Shown piece after piece: positions 54,923 through 64,000 of a stretch of DNA of 64,000 nucleotides; within the stretch, counting starts at the first letter, position 1, and the number at the start of each line of letters is the position of its first letter. Made by a program: the position numbers and the translations under genes. A model generated the notes under the pieces. It was not told the DNA's origin and ran no database searches. It was given only the letters and a program-made list of their open reading frames with translations. The DNA is from Burkholderia sp. TSV86. Its GTDB lineage: Bacteria > Pseudomonadota > Gammaproteobacteria > Burkholderiales > Burkholderiaceae. The stretch is taken from NCBI RefSeq assembly GCF_001522865.1, contig NZ_LOWB01000109.1:62001-126000 (forward strand), read 5' to 3'.

Positions 54923-56230
54923 TCAAACCACCGGCCCCGGCTCCTTCTCCTTGCGCAGCAGCGCGTAAAGAACGATCGCACCGAACGTCGCGGTGCCGAT
55001 TCCGCCGAGCGCGAAGCCGCCGAATTTGACCGAAAAATCGCCCGCGCCCAGCACGAGCGTGACCGCAGCGACAATCAAATTGCGGTTGTCCGAGAAATCA
55101 ACGCGGTTGACCACCCAGATCCGCGCGCCCGTCACCGCGATCAGCCCGAACACGACGATCGACACGCCGCCCAGCACCGCCTGCGGAATCGTCTGGATCA
55201 GCGCGCCAAATTTCGGCGAGAAGCCGAGCGCGACCGCGATCAGCGCGGCGGCAACGAACACGAGCGTCGAATAGATCCGGGTAACCGCCATCACGCCGAT
55301 ATTCTCCGCGTAGGTCGTCACACCCGTGCCGCCCGCGCTGCCTGACACGATCGTTGCAAGTGCGTCGCCGATGAACGCGCGGCCGACGTAGCGGTCCAGA
55401 TTGCACCCCGTCATCGCGCTCACCGCCTTGATATGGCCGAGATTTTCCGCGACGAGGATGACCGCGACGGGCGCGATCAGCGCAAGCGCGTGTGGATCGA
55501 ATGCCGGCCGGCGAAACGCCGGGATGCCAAACCACGCGGCATGCGCGACGCTCGCGAAATCGATCGGTTTGCCGAGCCCGAGCCCGTTGGCCGCCACCGC
55601 GTAGATCGCATAGGCGATCAGCACGCCAACGAGAATCAAGAGCCGCTGCAGCATCCCGCGCGCGAACACCGCCACGCCGCCGACGCACAGCACCGTCACG
55701 AGCGCGAGCGCCGAATCGAACGCCGACGCGCTGACGCTCTTTACCGCGACCGGCGCGAGGTTCAGCCCGATCACCGCGACGATCGCGCCGGTGACGACAG
55801 GCGGCATCAGCGCCTCGATCCAGCGCGTGCCGATCACCGCGACAATCGCGCCGATCAGCGCGTAGACGACGCCGCACGCGATGATGCCGCCGAGCGCCAC
55901 CGGCACGTTGGCGTTCGGCCCCGCGCCGCCGTAGCCGGTCGCCGCGATCACCACGCCGATGAACGCGAAGCTCGAGCCGAGATAGCTGGGCACGCGGCCG
56001 CCGACGAGCACGAAGAACAGCAGCGTGCCGACGCCGGACATCAGGATGCAGAGGTTCGGGTCGAAGCCCATCAGCAGCGGGGCGAGCACGGTCGAGCCGA
56101 ACATCGCGACGACGTGCTGCACGCCCATCGCGGCCATTTGCGGCCAGGACAGCCGCTCATCGGGCGCGACGACCTGGGTTGCATCGGCGCGCGGCTGCAA
56201 CCGCCAGCGCGGAAAATAGGAATCGGTCAT
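54923..56230 (-). CDS. NCS2-family uracil/xanthine permease
   Basis: A 435-residue permease with about fourteen membrane segments. The family blocks are MAAMGVQHVVAMFGSTVLAP near the N-terminus, SYLGSSFAFIGVV, VAENLGHIKAVSAMTG and SAGGTGVTTYAENIGVMAVT, the substrate-binding half-helix region. Uracil is the likelier substrate because the Glu-Asn-x-Gly motif follows UraA, but xanthine or related bases are not excluded. GGAGAG precedes ATG 56230. It stands alone, unlinked to catabolic genes. Confidence 0.9.
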   Translation of the reverse strand: MTDSYFPRWRLQPRADATQVVAPDERLSWPQMAAMGVQHVVAMFGSTVLAPLLMGFDPNLCILMSGVGTLLFFVLVGGRVPSYLGSSFAFIGVVIAATGYGGAGPNANVPVALGGIIACGVVYALIGAIVAVIGTRWIEALMPPVVTGAIVAVIGLNLAPVAVKSVSASAFDSALALVTVLCVGGVAVFARGMLQRLLILVGVLIAYAIYAVAANGLGLGKPIDFASVAHAAWFGIPAFRRPAFDPHALALIAPVAVILVAENLGHIKAVSAMTGCNLDRYVGRAFIGDALATIVSGSAGGTGVTTYAENIGVMAVTRIYSTLVFVAAALIAVALGFSPKFGALIQTIPQAVLGGVSIVVFGLIAVTGARIWVVNRVDFSDNRNLIVAAVTLVLGAGDFSVKFGGFALGGIGTATFGAIVLYALLRKEKEPGPVV

Positions 56231-56501
56231 CGCGGGGCTCTCCTCTGGTCCGGGTACGGCGCGCGGGAAATGGCGCGCCGCGCGAAAAATCACGCGGGAG
56301 TGTACGGAGCGGCAAACGCGATGACAAGAGAGCGCGGCGCGGACGGCAAAGCGCACGGCCGCACGAACGGTGGAACGGCCACCGCGCGGAAGCGGCGAAT
56401 CCGTTGTGCGGCAAGCGCGAGCGATGGCGCAAACGCCGGCGCCGCGGCAAAAAATGCCGCAACATCCAGCAACCGGCCCAAAAGAAGCGATACGAGACGG
56501 C

Positions 56502-56523
56502 GCGGCACGCCGCCGCGTGCCGC
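56502..56523 (-). terminator. Hairpin after flgL
   Basis: A perfect 9-bp stem (GCGGCACGC / GCGTGCCGC) with a 4-base loop begins directly after the flgL stop on the minus strand. A T-rich stretch follows ~20 bases further, not immediately, so it could terminate or stabilise the flgKL transcript. Confidence 0.5.
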
Positions 56524-57756
56524 TTACGGATTCAAATACTGGAACAGCGATAAATTCTGCATCTGCACAAACGTCTTCTGCGCGGCAGACAGCGCGTTCT
56601 GCACTTGCAAGAACTGGCTGATCGCGGCCGGCAGATTCGTATCGGTCAGATTCGACAGGTTGTTCGCGGTTTGCAGCGAGTTCGTCGACGTCACCGCCTG
56701 CATCGCCTTTACCTCCTGCGCGCGGCCGCCAACCGACGCCTGCACGGTCAGCACGTTCGTCATCGTATTCGTCAGCTTTGTCGACGCGGTCGCGAGCGCG
56801 TTCGTCAGCGCGGTCGACGCGACCGGATCGCTGCCGACAGGCACCTTCAGCGCGGCGATCGCCGTGTCGAGCGTCGCGAACACGTCGGTGCCCGCCTGCG
56901 GCGCGGGCGTGACGGTGAACGTGTCGCCAGGCGCGGGCTTGCCCGACACCGCCACCGTCTGGCCGCCGAGATCGATGCCCGCGCCGGGCGAATAGGGCTG
57001 GGCCGCGCCGGTGGCCGGCGGGACGACCGTATTATCCGTGACCGTATAGGTCGGCGCGGCCGCCGTGCCGCCGAACGTGATCGTGAACTGGTGCGCATTG
57101 GCCGGATCGGACGCGCTCGTGATGCTCACCGCGCCGATCGTGCCCGAGCCGGCATTGGCCGCGCCGGCGGCCGGCACCGGCAGGCTTCCCGCGAACGGCA
57201 CCGAAAGGAACACGCTTGCGCCGTCGTCGCCCTGCGCGATCGTGCGCGTGTCGGCAATCTGCACGGTACGCGCGCCGGGATCGCCGCTATACGTGACGCC
57301 GCCGCCCGGCTTGTTCGAGAACGGCTGCGTTGTGGTCTGAAAGCCCGCGAACAGATAGTTGCCCGCGCCGTCCGCGGTGTTCGCGAGTGTCAGCAGATGG
57401 TCGCGCACGCCCTGGAGCTGCGCGGCGAGCGCGGCGCGGTCGGTGTCGGACAGCCCGCCGTCGCCCGCGTGCATCAGCAGGCTGTATGCGCTGTTCAACT
57501 GAGTGTTCACGCTGGCAAGCGTCGCGTCCTCCGTTTGCAGCGCGCTCAGCGCGCTTGCCTGGTTCGTCGTGTACTGCGCAAGCGCCGCCGACGCCGCCGA
57601 CAACTGCACCGCCTGCGCGGCCGCGAGCGGATTGTCGGCGGGGGTGGTCAAGCTGATGCCGCTCGAGACTTGCTGGTAAAGCTGCGCGAGTTGCGCCTGC
57701 TGGTCGTTCATCATGCCGACGTTCAGGCTGTATAGCTGGGCGCTGGAAATACGCAT
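56524..57756 (-). CDS. flgL: Flagellar hook-filament junction protein FlgL
   Basis: A 410-residue hook-associated protein 3. The flagellin-like N-terminal helix MRISSAQLYSLNVGMMNDQQ has AQLAQLYQQVSSGISLTTPADNPLA, and the C-terminal helix is rich in Asn/Gln/Leu (NNLSNLTDTNLPAAISQFLQVQ). The middle is variable beta. It lies 16 bp after flgK on the same strand and joins the hook to the filament. Confidence 0.94.
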   Translation of the reverse strand: MRISSAQLYSLNVGMMNDQQAQLAQLYQQVSSGISLTTPADNPLAAAQAVQLSAASAALAQYTTNQASALSALQTEDATLASVNTQLNSAYSLLMHAGDGGLSDTDRAALAAQLQGVRDHLLTLANTADGAGNYLFAGFQTTTQPFSNKPGGGVTYSGDPGARTVQIADTRTIAQGDDGASVFLSVPFAGSLPVPAAGAANAGSGTIGAVSITSASDPANAHQFTITFGGTAAAPTYTVTDNTVVPPATGAAQPYSPGAGIDLGGQTVAVSGKPAPGDTFTVTPAPQAGTDVFATLDTAIAALKVPVGSDPVASTALTNALATASTKLTNTMTNVLTVQASVGGRAQEVKAMQAVTSTNSLQTANNLSNLTDTNLPAAISQFLQVQNALSAAQKTFVQMQNLSLFQYLNP

Positions 57757-57772
57757 CGCTCGTCCTCCCCGC

Positions 57773-59764
57773 TCAATTGAACAGACCGAGCACGGTCTGG
57801 AACAGTGAGTTCGCCGTCTGGATCACTTTCGCGTTCGCCTGATAAAGCTGCTGATATTGCATCAGGTTCGCTGCCTCCTCATTCTGGTTCACGCCGGATA
57901 CCGACTGCTGCGCGGCCATGGCCTGGCCGACCAGCGCTGTCTGCGCGGCGCTCGACGCCTTCAGTTGGCTCGCCGCATTGCCGATCGCGTTCACGTAGCT
58001 CGCATACGCGCCCGTCAGCGTCGCCGTGCCGCCGTTCATTGTCTTGCCGTTGACGAGCTTCGACAGCGCGAGCGCGTTGCGCCCGTCGTTCAGGCCCGTG
58101 TTCGCGGCAATCGTGAAGCGGTCGCCGTCGGCAGGCGCGCCCGACAACGTGACGGACACGCCGTTCATCACGCCGGCCGGCGCAGGCTGCACCGTGCTCG
58201 ACACCGTCAGCGTCGCGCCGAGCGACGCGTCATACGGCACGCGCGTGGTCGGGCCCGTGATGTCGATCGATGTCGGCGGTGTGCCCGCGATCGTGACCGT
58301 CGTGCCCGCCGGGAAGCCCGTCAGCGATTTCGTCGCCGCATCGTAGGTGAGCGTCGTCGTGCCGGACGGCAACTGGTAGCCCGCGCTCACCGCGCCTTGC
58401 GAGATCACGCCCGTGCCGCTGTTGGACGCCGCGCTCGCCGCGAGCACCGGCGAGGCCGCCGCGATCGCCGCACCGTTGGAGGTGGCGAGCGCGAACGCGT
58501 CGAGCGCGCCGCGCGTCGGCAGCACGGTGAACGCGTCGCCGGCGGCCATCGTGCCGGTGATCGACAGCTTGAGGCCGCCGAGCGTCGCCGGCAGCGTATT
58601 CGACGTGCCGACGACGTTGCCCGTCGCGCGGTCGGTCAGTGCATACGTCGTGCCGTCGAACGACAGCGTGTAATCGCCCGACGGCGGCTGCGTGCTGTCG
58701 GCAAACGACGCGGCAAGCGCCGCGCCGCCGGTGTTGCGCTGATTCGCATAGACGGCCGGATTCGCGACGGTGAACAGATCGCCGCCCGGCTTGCCCGACA
58801 GGTCGATGCCAAGCGCATTCTGCGCGTTGACTTGCGCGGCGAAGCTCACCGCGAGCGCGCCTAGTTGCGCCTGAGCGGGATCTAGCGTCTGGCGGCGAAA
58901 CTGGAGCAGGCCGCCGAGCGTGCCGCCCGTCAGCGACACATCGGGCAGATACTGCGCCGCGCCCGGTGGATTCGTGCCCGTGATGCCCTGCGACACGATC
59001 GTGAGTTCGCTCGGATCGGACTGCGACGCAACAGCCGCGAGCTGGTAGCTCGCGCTCGCGACAACAAGCGGCTGCCCGCCCGCGAGGAACACGCTGTAAT
59101 TGCCGTCGCTTTGAACCACCTGAACGCCGACGAGCTGCGATAGGTTCGACACCGCGAGATCGCGCTGATCGAGCAACTGATTCGGCGGTTGCCCTTGCGC
59201 GCTCGCACCCGCGATCTGCTGATTGAGTTGCGCGATCTGCGCCGCGTAACCGTTGATTTGCGAGACGGCGCTCGTAAGTTGCGAATTCACGTTCTGACGC
59301 AATTGCGCATACTGCTGGCCGGCCGCGACGAGTTGGCTCGCGAGCGTTTGCGCGTTGCTCATCGCGGTTTGCCGCGTCGACGGATCGGACGCGTTGTTCG
59401 CCACCGTCTGCAATCCGCTGAAATAGTTCGAAATCGCAGACGAGATGCCGGCCGTCGGGCTGCCGACGTAGTTGTTGAGCTGCGCGACGAGCGTGTAATA
59501 CGCCGACAGCGCGCTGCCCTGCGTTTGCGCGGCGTTGAGCTGGTCTGACAGATACTGGCTGTACTGGCGCTCGACGGTCACCGTCGCCGCGCCTTGCGGC
59601 AGATAGCCGCTCGACGTGTATTGGCCGCCCGCCTCCGCAAACACGGGGCGTTCGACCGAGTAGCCGGGCGTCGCCGAATTGCTGATGTTCTGGCCGGTGG
59701 TGGTGAGCCCCCAGAGCGCGGCGTTCAGGCCGCTGACCCCAAGGTTCATGAGGATGTTGGACAT
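57773..59764 (-). CDS. flgK: Flagellar hook-associated protein FlgK
   Basis: A 663-residue HAP1. The N-terminal domain starts MSNILMNLGVSGLNAALWGL and has the rod/hook signature TTTGQNISNSATPGYS. The C-terminal helix EEAANLMQYQQLYQANAKVI is the FlgK/FlgE type end. The long middle contains repeated Ala/Thr-rich beta segments. AGGATCGCTC precedes ATG 59764. A sigma-28-like promoter lies at 59820-59846. Confidence 0.94.
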   Translation of the reverse strand: MSNILMNLGVSGLNAALWGLTTTGQNISNSATPGYSVERPVFAEAGGQYTSSGYLPQGAATVTVERQYSQYLSDQLNAAQTQGSALSAYYTLVAQLNNYVGSPTAGISSAISNYFSGLQTVANNASDPSTRQTAMSNAQTLASQLVAAGQQYAQLRQNVNSQLTSAVSQINGYAAQIAQLNQQIAGASAQGQPPNQLLDQRDLAVSNLSQLVGVQVVQSDGNYSVFLAGGQPLVVASASYQLAAVASQSDPSELTIVSQGITGTNPPGAAQYLPDVSLTGGTLGGLLQFRRQTLDPAQAQLGALAVSFAAQVNAQNALGIDLSGKPGGDLFTVANPAVYANQRNTGGAALAASFADSTQPPSGDYTLSFDGTTYALTDRATGNVVGTSNTLPATLGGLKLSITGTMAAGDAFTVLPTRGALDAFALATSNGAAIAAASPVLAASAASNSGTGVISQGAVSAGYQLPSGTTTLTYDAATKSLTGFPAGTTVTIAGTPPTSIDITGPTTRVPYDASLGATLTVSSTVQPAPAGVMNGVSVTLSGAPADGDRFTIAANTGLNDGRNALALSKLVNGKTMNGGTATLTGAYASYVNAIGNAASQLKASSAAQTALVGQAMAAQQSVSGVNQNEEAANLMQYQQLYQANAKVIQTANSLFQTVLGLFN

Positions 59765-59819
59765 GAGCGATCCTATTAGCCGGCCGCGCCGCGGCCGCCG
59801 GGTTGCGTGGATTCCTGGG

Positions 59820-59846
59820 ATAACGGCCGCGCGTCGGAAAAATTGA
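59820..59846 (-). promoter_or_regulatory. Possible sigma-28 promoter of flgKL
   Basis: On the minus strand TCAATTTT (59846-59839), 11 bases, then GCCGTTAT (59827-59820). The FliA consensus is TAAAGTTT-N11-GCCGATAA: spacing is exact and each element matches at six of eight positions. It is ~56 bases before the flgK start. Confidence 0.5.
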
Positions 59847-60044
59847 GGCCGCGCGCGAAGCGGCGAACGCGCCGAAACGGCCGGGCGCGGCCCGGCGCAT
59901 GAAACGGGACGGACGGCGGGCGTGCCGGCCGGCCGCGCATCGCGCCGATCACGCCGGCACGCGCGTATGCGTAGCATACGCATACGCACGCCGCCTCGGC
60001 CGCTCGCCCGCACCGATAGGCGCGGGCGGCACGCAGACGCCGCG

Positions 60045-60803
60045 CTACGTGCGCGCGAGCTGCCGCCGCTTCATTTCGAGCTGCGTGATGAGCCGCTGCA
60101 ACGTGTTCTCCGTGCTGCCCGGCAGCGACACAAAACGAAACCCGAGCTGATGGCGGCACGCGCCGCTCGGCGCGCGGGTGGAGCGGTGCGCGACGAGTTG
60201 CAGGTCGAGCGACAGCATCCCATGCCCGTTCAGGTTCAGCTCGACATCGTGCAGCGTCGTGCCGAGTTCGAGCGCGGCAACACGTTCGTCGGCCGTGCGC
60301 AACCCGAGGCCGCCGAGCGACAGGTTATGAATTTCGAACAGAAAATGCTCGCCGTCCGGCAGCTTGCCGCGGCAAACGAACGGATCGACGAGCGGCGCAT
60401 TGACGCGGAAGTACTCGCGGCGCTGCACGCAGTAAAGCACCTCGGGAAAATCGGCTTCGAACGCGGGCAAGCCTTCGAAGCGCGTTTCGCGCGGCGGCAC
60501 GGTAGAGAATTCAACGCGTATGCCGTCCGGCGCCGCGCGGAACTCGCAGCACGGCGCGGCGAGCATGCCCGCGTTTTGCTCGGCGAGCGCGCCCCAGTCG
60601 AACACGAAGGTTCGCGCGCCGACGTCGACGTCGAGAATACGGGTAACGAGCTGGCCGCCGCGATATTCGACGGTCAAAAAATCCCTGCGATTGACAAGAT
60701 TGCGCAACTGCACGCCGATCTCGAGCGGATTGCGGCGGCCGAAATCATGGCCGGTAGGCGCAATGGCGCCTTCGCCCTGACGAGTCGATTGTTCGGTGTT
60801 CAT
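60045..60803 (-). CDS. ycgR: YcgR-like flagellar brake protein
   Basis: A 252-residue c-di-GMP effector. The N-terminal YcgR domain (RNPLEIGVQLRNLVNRRDFL, TVEYRGGQLVTRILDVD) is followed by a PilZ domain with VQRREYFRVNAPLVDPFVC (RxxxR c-di-GMP motif as RREYFR) and IHNLSLGGLGLRT (the NxSxGG motif as NLSLGG). Bound c-di-GMP lets it slow the motor through FliG/MotA. ATG 60803 gives the usual length. It lies between flgJ and flgK with its own sigma-28-like promoter. Confidence 0.92.
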   Translation of the reverse strand: MNTEQSTRQGEGAIAPTGHDFGRRNPLEIGVQLRNLVNRRDFLTVEYRGGQLVTRILDVDVGARTFVFDWGALAEQNAGMLAAPCCEFRAAPDGIRVEFSTVPPRETRFEGLPAFEADFPEVLYCVQRREYFRVNAPLVDPFVCRGKLPDGEHFLFEIHNLSLGGLGLRTADERVAALELGTTLHDVELNLNGHGMLSLDLQLVAHRSTRAPSGACRHQLGFRFVSLPGSTENTLQRLITQLEMKRRQLART

Positions 60804-60897
60804 GGCTTGCCGGTATTTATCTTGATGCGCCCATGTCCTGCTTCCCCGAGGCGCGGAAAGACCGGGCTCAGCGCGCCCGATCACTGGTCTCTTGCAT

Positions 60898-60924
60898 TTA
60901 GCGGCAACAGCAGCGCAAAGTTTA
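60898..60924 (-). promoter_or_regulatory. Sigma-28 promoter of the ycgR-like gene
   Basis: On the minus strand TAAA (60924-60921), 15 bases and GCCGCTAA (60905-60898). Spacing equals the FliA consensus TAAA-N15-GCCGATAA and only one base of the -10 differs. It lies ~95 bases before the ATG at 60803. Confidence 0.7.
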
Positions 60925-61016
60925 GATCGAATCCGTTTTATATTTTTGTTAGCAAACGTCAAAACCGCGCGAATCCTCGGCCATCGCGCGGTTCGATGTC
61001 GCGGGGGCCGGCGGCG

Positions 61017-61961
61017 TCAGCCGATCTGCTGCATGATCGAAATCAGTTTCTTCGCATAAGCCGGATCGGTCGCGTAGCCCGCCTTCTGCATGCCGTGCGC
61101 GAAACCCTCGACGCTTTGCCCGGCGTTCAGCACGCCGGCATAACGCGGATTGTTTTTCAACAGATTGGCATAGTCGGTCATCGCATGCTCGTATGAATCG
61201 TATGCGCGGAACTGTGCGACGACGCGGCGCGGCCGGCCATCCACGTATTCGGTCGTCACGGCCGACACCGTGCGCCCGCGCCAGCCCTTGGTCGCCTTGA
61301 TGCCGAATACGTTGTAGCTCGCCGCGCCGTCCGCGCCGCGAATCTCGCGCCTGCCCCAGCCCGATTCGAGCGCCGCCTGGCCAACGATGAAACGTGCCGG
61401 CACGCCCGTGGCGGCGCTTGCCGCCTGTGCCGCGCCGGCCAGCTTGTCGACGAATGCGTCCACCTGCGCCGAGCCGTCGCCGCCGATGCCGCTTCCCTTC
61501 GGCGGCATCAGCGCGCTTGCCGCCGAATAGCCGCGGCTCGCGAGCGCGCCGCGGCGCGATGGCGCGCCCGCATAGGCGGCCGCGAGCGCGCTCATCGCCG
61601 CGAGGCCGCCTTCGTCCCGCGCATCCGGCGCGCCGGATGCGCCGTTCGTCTGACGCAGAAGCTGCTTGGCCAGCGCATCGGCAACGCCGATGCCCTTCGC
61701 TGACATCTGCTGCGCAAGCTGCTGATCAAGCATCGACGTATACATTTTCGACGCGCTCGAATCGAGCAACCCGCCGGACGGCGTCGCGTCGCGCATGCTC
61801 TTGAGCATCATTTGCGTGAACATCGCGTCGAACTGGCCCGCGACCATTTTCACGCCGTCGCGCGGCGCCGCCGTCGCGGCCTTCGCGCGCATCGCGTCGA
61901 ACCCCTGCATGTCGAGCGCGAAGCGCTGCGACAGATCGTTTGCCTTCGTGAAATTCGTCAC
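61017..61961 (-). CDS. flgJ: Flagellar rod-assembly protein / muramidase FlgJ
   Basis: A 314-residue two-domain protein. The N-terminal rod-binding domain (residues ~25-110) holds VAGQFDAMFTQMMLKSMRDA and YTSMLDQQLAQQMSAKGIG. The C-terminal glucosaminidase domain (from ~160) has FIVGQAALESGWGRREI with the catalytic Glu, NVFGIKATKGWRG and YTDYANLLKNNPRYAGVL-type blocks. It opens peptidoglycan for the rod. It starts 11 bp after the flgI stop, so is co-transcribed. Confidence 0.95.
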   Translation of the reverse strand: MTNFTKANDLSQRFALDMQGFDAMRAKAATAAPRDGVKMVAGQFDAMFTQMMLKSMRDATPSGGLLDSSASKMYTSMLDQQLAQQMSAKGIGVADALAKQLLRQTNGASGAPDARDEGGLAAMSALAAAYAGAPSRRGALASRGYSAASALMPPKGSGIGGDGSAQVDAFVDKLAGAAQAASAATGVPARFIVGQAALESGWGRREIRGADGAASYNVFGIKATKGWRGRTVSAVTTEYVDGRPRRVVAQFRAYDSYEHAMTDYANLLKNNPRYAGVLNAGQSVEGFAHGMQKAGYATDPAYAKKLISIMQQIG

Positions 61962-61972
61962 CCGGATGCCCC

Positions 61973-63235
61973 TCAGATGATTTCCAGATCCGCGCGCAGT
62001 GCGCCGGCAGCCTTCATCGCCTGCAAAATCGAGATCAGGTCCGCGGGCGTCGCGCCAAGCGCGTTCAGCGCCTTCACCACGTCGGCAAGATTCGCCCCCG
62101 CCGTCACCATCTTCAGCGCGCCGTTGTCCTGCTTCAATTGAATCTGCGATTGCTGCGCGACGACGGTTTGCCCGTTCGAGAACGGCCCCGGCTGCGACAC
62201 GACGGGCTGCGTGTTGACGACCACCGACAGGTTGCCATGCGCGACCGCGCAGCTTTGCAGCGTCACCATTTGGTTCATCACGATCGAGCCCGTGCGCGCG
62301 TTCAGGATCACCTTCGCCGCGGCCTTCTCGGGGCTCACGTCGAGATTCTGCAGCCGCGCCATGAACGCGACTTGTTGCGCCGAATCGGCGGGCGCGGCCA
62401 GTTGGATCGTGCGCCCGTCAAGCGCCGTCGCGGTGCCCGGCCCGAAGCTCGCATTGACCGCCGAGACGATCCGCTGCGCGGTGCCGTAATCCATATCGTT
62501 CAATTGCAGTTGCAGCGTGCCGTTCATCTGCGCGAGCGCATTCGGCACGGCCCGCTCGACGATCGCGCCGCCGGCGATCCGGCCGGCCGCGAGCTGGTTC
62601 ACCTGCACCCGGCTGCCGTTCGCGCTCGCGCCCGCGCCGCCGACCGCGAGATTGCCCTGCGCGAGCGCATAGACTTGGCCGTCCGCGCCCTTCATCGGCG
62701 TGAGCAGCAGCGTGCCGCCGCGCAAGCTCTTCGCATTGCCGAGCGACGACACCGTCACGTCGATCGCCTCGCCCGGCCGCGCGAACGGCGGCAGCGTCGC
62801 CGTCACCATCACCGCCGCGACGTTTTTCAATTGCATGTTCGACAGCGTCGACGCGCCGCCGCCGTTCGTTGCGCCGTTGTTGATCGAAATGCCGAGATTC
62901 GCGAGCATGTTCGCGAGCGTCTGCGTCGTGAACGGCGTCTGCATGGTCTGGTCGCCGGTGCCGTCGAGGCCGACGACAAGGCCATAGCCGATCAGCGGGT
63001 TGTCGCGCACGCCCTGAATTTGCGCGAGATCCTTCAGGCGCTCCGCGTGCGCCGCGCATGGCGCGACGAGCACGCATGCGCCAATGGCGAGCAGTGCGGC
63101 AGCGAACCTGCGGCGGGCAACGACAAACGCACGGCCGCGCACCGCGCGATCGGTTTGAGCGGCAGCCGCTTCGGCAGCGCCGGCAACCGATCGCGACCGC
63201 GCGGCGGCGGTGGCAGCAACGGCACGCATCATCAT
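61973..63235 (-). CDS. flgI: Flagellar P-ring protein FlgI (start uncertain)
   Basis: The mature FlgI is clear: [61 protein letters not shown], and the C-terminal [19 protein letters not shown]. The signal peptide is [19 protein letters not shown]. The start is ambiguous: in-frame starts at 63325, 63235 and 63142 (GTG) give 450, 420 and 389 codons; the last is closest to the family's ~370-395. I list the middle ATG, which follows GGTTGAG. Forms the P-ring in the peptidoglycan layer. Confidence 0.85.
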   Translation of the reverse strand: MMMRAVAATAAARSRSVAGAAEAAAAQTDRAVRGRAFVVARRRFAAALLAIGACVLVAPCAAHAERLKDLAQIQGVRDNPLIGYGLVVGLDGTGDQTMQTPFTTQTLANMLANLGISINNGATNGGGASTLSNMQLKNVAAVMVTATLPPFARPGEAIDVTVSSLGNAKSLRGGTLLLTPMKGADGQVYALAQGNLAVGGAGASANGSRVQVNQLAAGRIAGGAIVERAVPNALAQMNGTLQLQLNDMDYGTAQRIVSAVNASFGPGTATALDGRTIQLAAPADSAQQVAFMARLQNLDVSPEKAAAKVILNARTGSIVMNQMVTLQSCAVAHGNLSVVVNTQPVVSQPGPFSNGQTVVAQQSQIQLKQDNGALKMVTAGANLADVVKALNALGATPADLISILQAMKAAGALRADLEII

Positions 63236-63330
63236 CTCAACCATGGCGCAGGCCGCCGGCCGAACCCGCGAGCGCTGCGCCCGCGCGAGCAGATCACGCA
63301 TCGAACCACCCATCGGAACGCGCATCGCCG

Positions 63331-64000
63331 TCACCACGGAGATACGTTGAGAAAAAAGCGTTGCAGCCAGCCCATCGTTTCGGCCTCGTTGATATAGCCC
63401 TTGGCCGAATACTCGATCTTCGCGTCGGCGACTTGCGTCGAGTAGACCGAGTTCGCGCCCGAAATCGTGTTCGGATTGACGACGCCCGAGAAGCGCACGA
63501 ATTCGTTGCCCTGATTGATCAGCATCTGCTTCTCGCCGGACACGACGAGATTGCCGTTGGGCAGCACGTTCGTCACCGTCACGGTGATCGTGCCGTTGAA
63601 CGTGTTCGCCGCGCTCGCGCCGCCCGTCGACGTGAATTTGTTCGCGCCTTCGGCAGACAGATTCGCCTTGTTGAACAGGCCGCCCAGAAAACCGGCCGTC
63701 GGCACGTCGAAGTTCGTGTTGCCCTGCCGGTTCGTGTTCGCGCCTGACGATTTCGTCGCGTTGATGTTCTCCGCGATCACGATCGTCAGGATGTCGCCAA
63801 CGTTGCGCGGGCGTTGATCCTCGAAAAGCGGCCGGCCCGCGTAGCCGGGGTTGTAGATCGAGCCGGCCGCCTGCATCGAGGGCGGCATCGGCGGCGCGGC
63901 CGTCATCGGCTGTTGCGTGATCGGCTCGCGCGGCAATTGCGCGCAGCCCGAGCCCAGCGCGAGCGCGACAGCGGCGGCGCACGCCAACGTGGCAGCGCTC
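63331..64000 (-). CDS. flgH: Flagellar L-ring protein FlgH (5' end outside window)
   Basis: The frame enters from the right edge and stops at 63331, giving 222 visible codons. The lipobox LGSGC, then [58 protein letters not shown] and [19 protein letters not shown] are FlgH signatures. It makes the outer-membrane L-ring. The start codon and the first residues of the signal peptide lie beyond 64000. Six bases separate its stop from the longest possible flgI start. Confidence 0.95.
   Translation of the reverse strand, partial: SAATLACAAAVALALGSGCAQLPREPITQQPMTAAPPMPPSMQAAGSIYNPGYAGRPLFEDQRPRNVGDILTIVIAENINATKSSGANTNRQGNTNFDVPTAGFLGGLFNKANLSAEGANKFTSTGGASAANTFNGTITVTVTNVLPNGNLVVSGEKQMLINQGNEFVRFSGVVNPNTISGANSVYSTQVADAKIEYSAKGYINEAETMGWLQRFFLNVSPW

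Noticed and set aside
57773..59900. Alternative frames across flgK and flgL longer than 300 codons
   Set aside because: Low-complexity Arg/Ala products; the FlgK/FlgL frames are certain.

Overview
The window is GC-rich chromosomal DNA from a Burkholderia-type betaproteobacterium. The Tat-exported non-haemolytic phospholipase C, several OmpC-type porins, the hopanoid genes, paired RebB-type genes and 9-bp minisatellites all fit the Burkholderia pseudomallei group. No single base proves the species. The window looks like core chromosome: I found no insertion sequence, prophage, CRISPR array, rRNA or tRNA. It opens inside one gene and closes inside flgH.

Layout. (a) 1-4.2 kb: two tandem RebB-like R-body genes, a frameshifted DUF1906-type gene, a small lipoprotein and plcN. 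(b) 4.3-12.7 kb: a HAD-phosphatase remnant, an RBBP9-like hydrolase, a VOC protein, a ghrA-like reductase, HMG-CoA lyase, a YbaK-type deacylase, a DUF1289 protein, a divergent EamA exporter/Lrp pair, a haloacetate-dehalogenase-like hydrolase, and a nitronate-monooxygenase-like gene behind a structured leader. (c) 12.8-23.1 kb: a LysR regulator, a porin, a SBF-like transporter, a chemoreceptor with a sigma-28-type promoter, and a tightly coupled LacI regulator / AGE sugar isomerase / PfkB kinase operon. (d) 23.5-31.7 kb: housekeeping genes, namely a MidA-type methyltransferase, a degenerate SDR, folB, ttcA, glmU and glmS. (e) 31.8-42.6 kb: a copper-chaperone-like gene behind a MerR-type promoter, argG, glutathione reductase, an Nramp-family transporter preceded by a candidate 46-codon ORF and a large hairpin, and an OprB porin preceded by a long leader. 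(f) 43-56.2 kb: an OYE-family oxidoreductase, an hpnI/hpnL-like pair, exported proteins, a porin, frameshifted VOC and YjdM genes, a split chromate transporter with a divergent LysR gene, and a uracil/xanthine permease. (g) 56.5-64 kb: flagellar genes read leftwards as flgH-flgI-flgJ, a YcgR-like brake gene, then flgK-flgL.

How the genes work together. GlmU and GlmS are adjacent and together supply UDP-GlcNAc. FolB and TtcA are translationally coupled to each other. The LacI/AGE/PfkB trio reads as mannose to fructose to fructose-6-phosphate with its own regulator. The flagellar block and the distant chemoreceptor share sigma-28-like promoters, so late flagellar expression probably links them. 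Four genes carry frameshifts or are remnants, which means either local gene decay or assembly errors in GC-rich runs.

The least explained signals are non-coding. They are the mutually exclusive hairpins over the ribosome-binding site of the nitronate-monooxygenase-like gene, the small ORF plus 12-bp inverted repeat ahead of the Nramp-family gene, and the promoter / 21-codon ORF / multi-hairpin leader ahead of the OprB operon.
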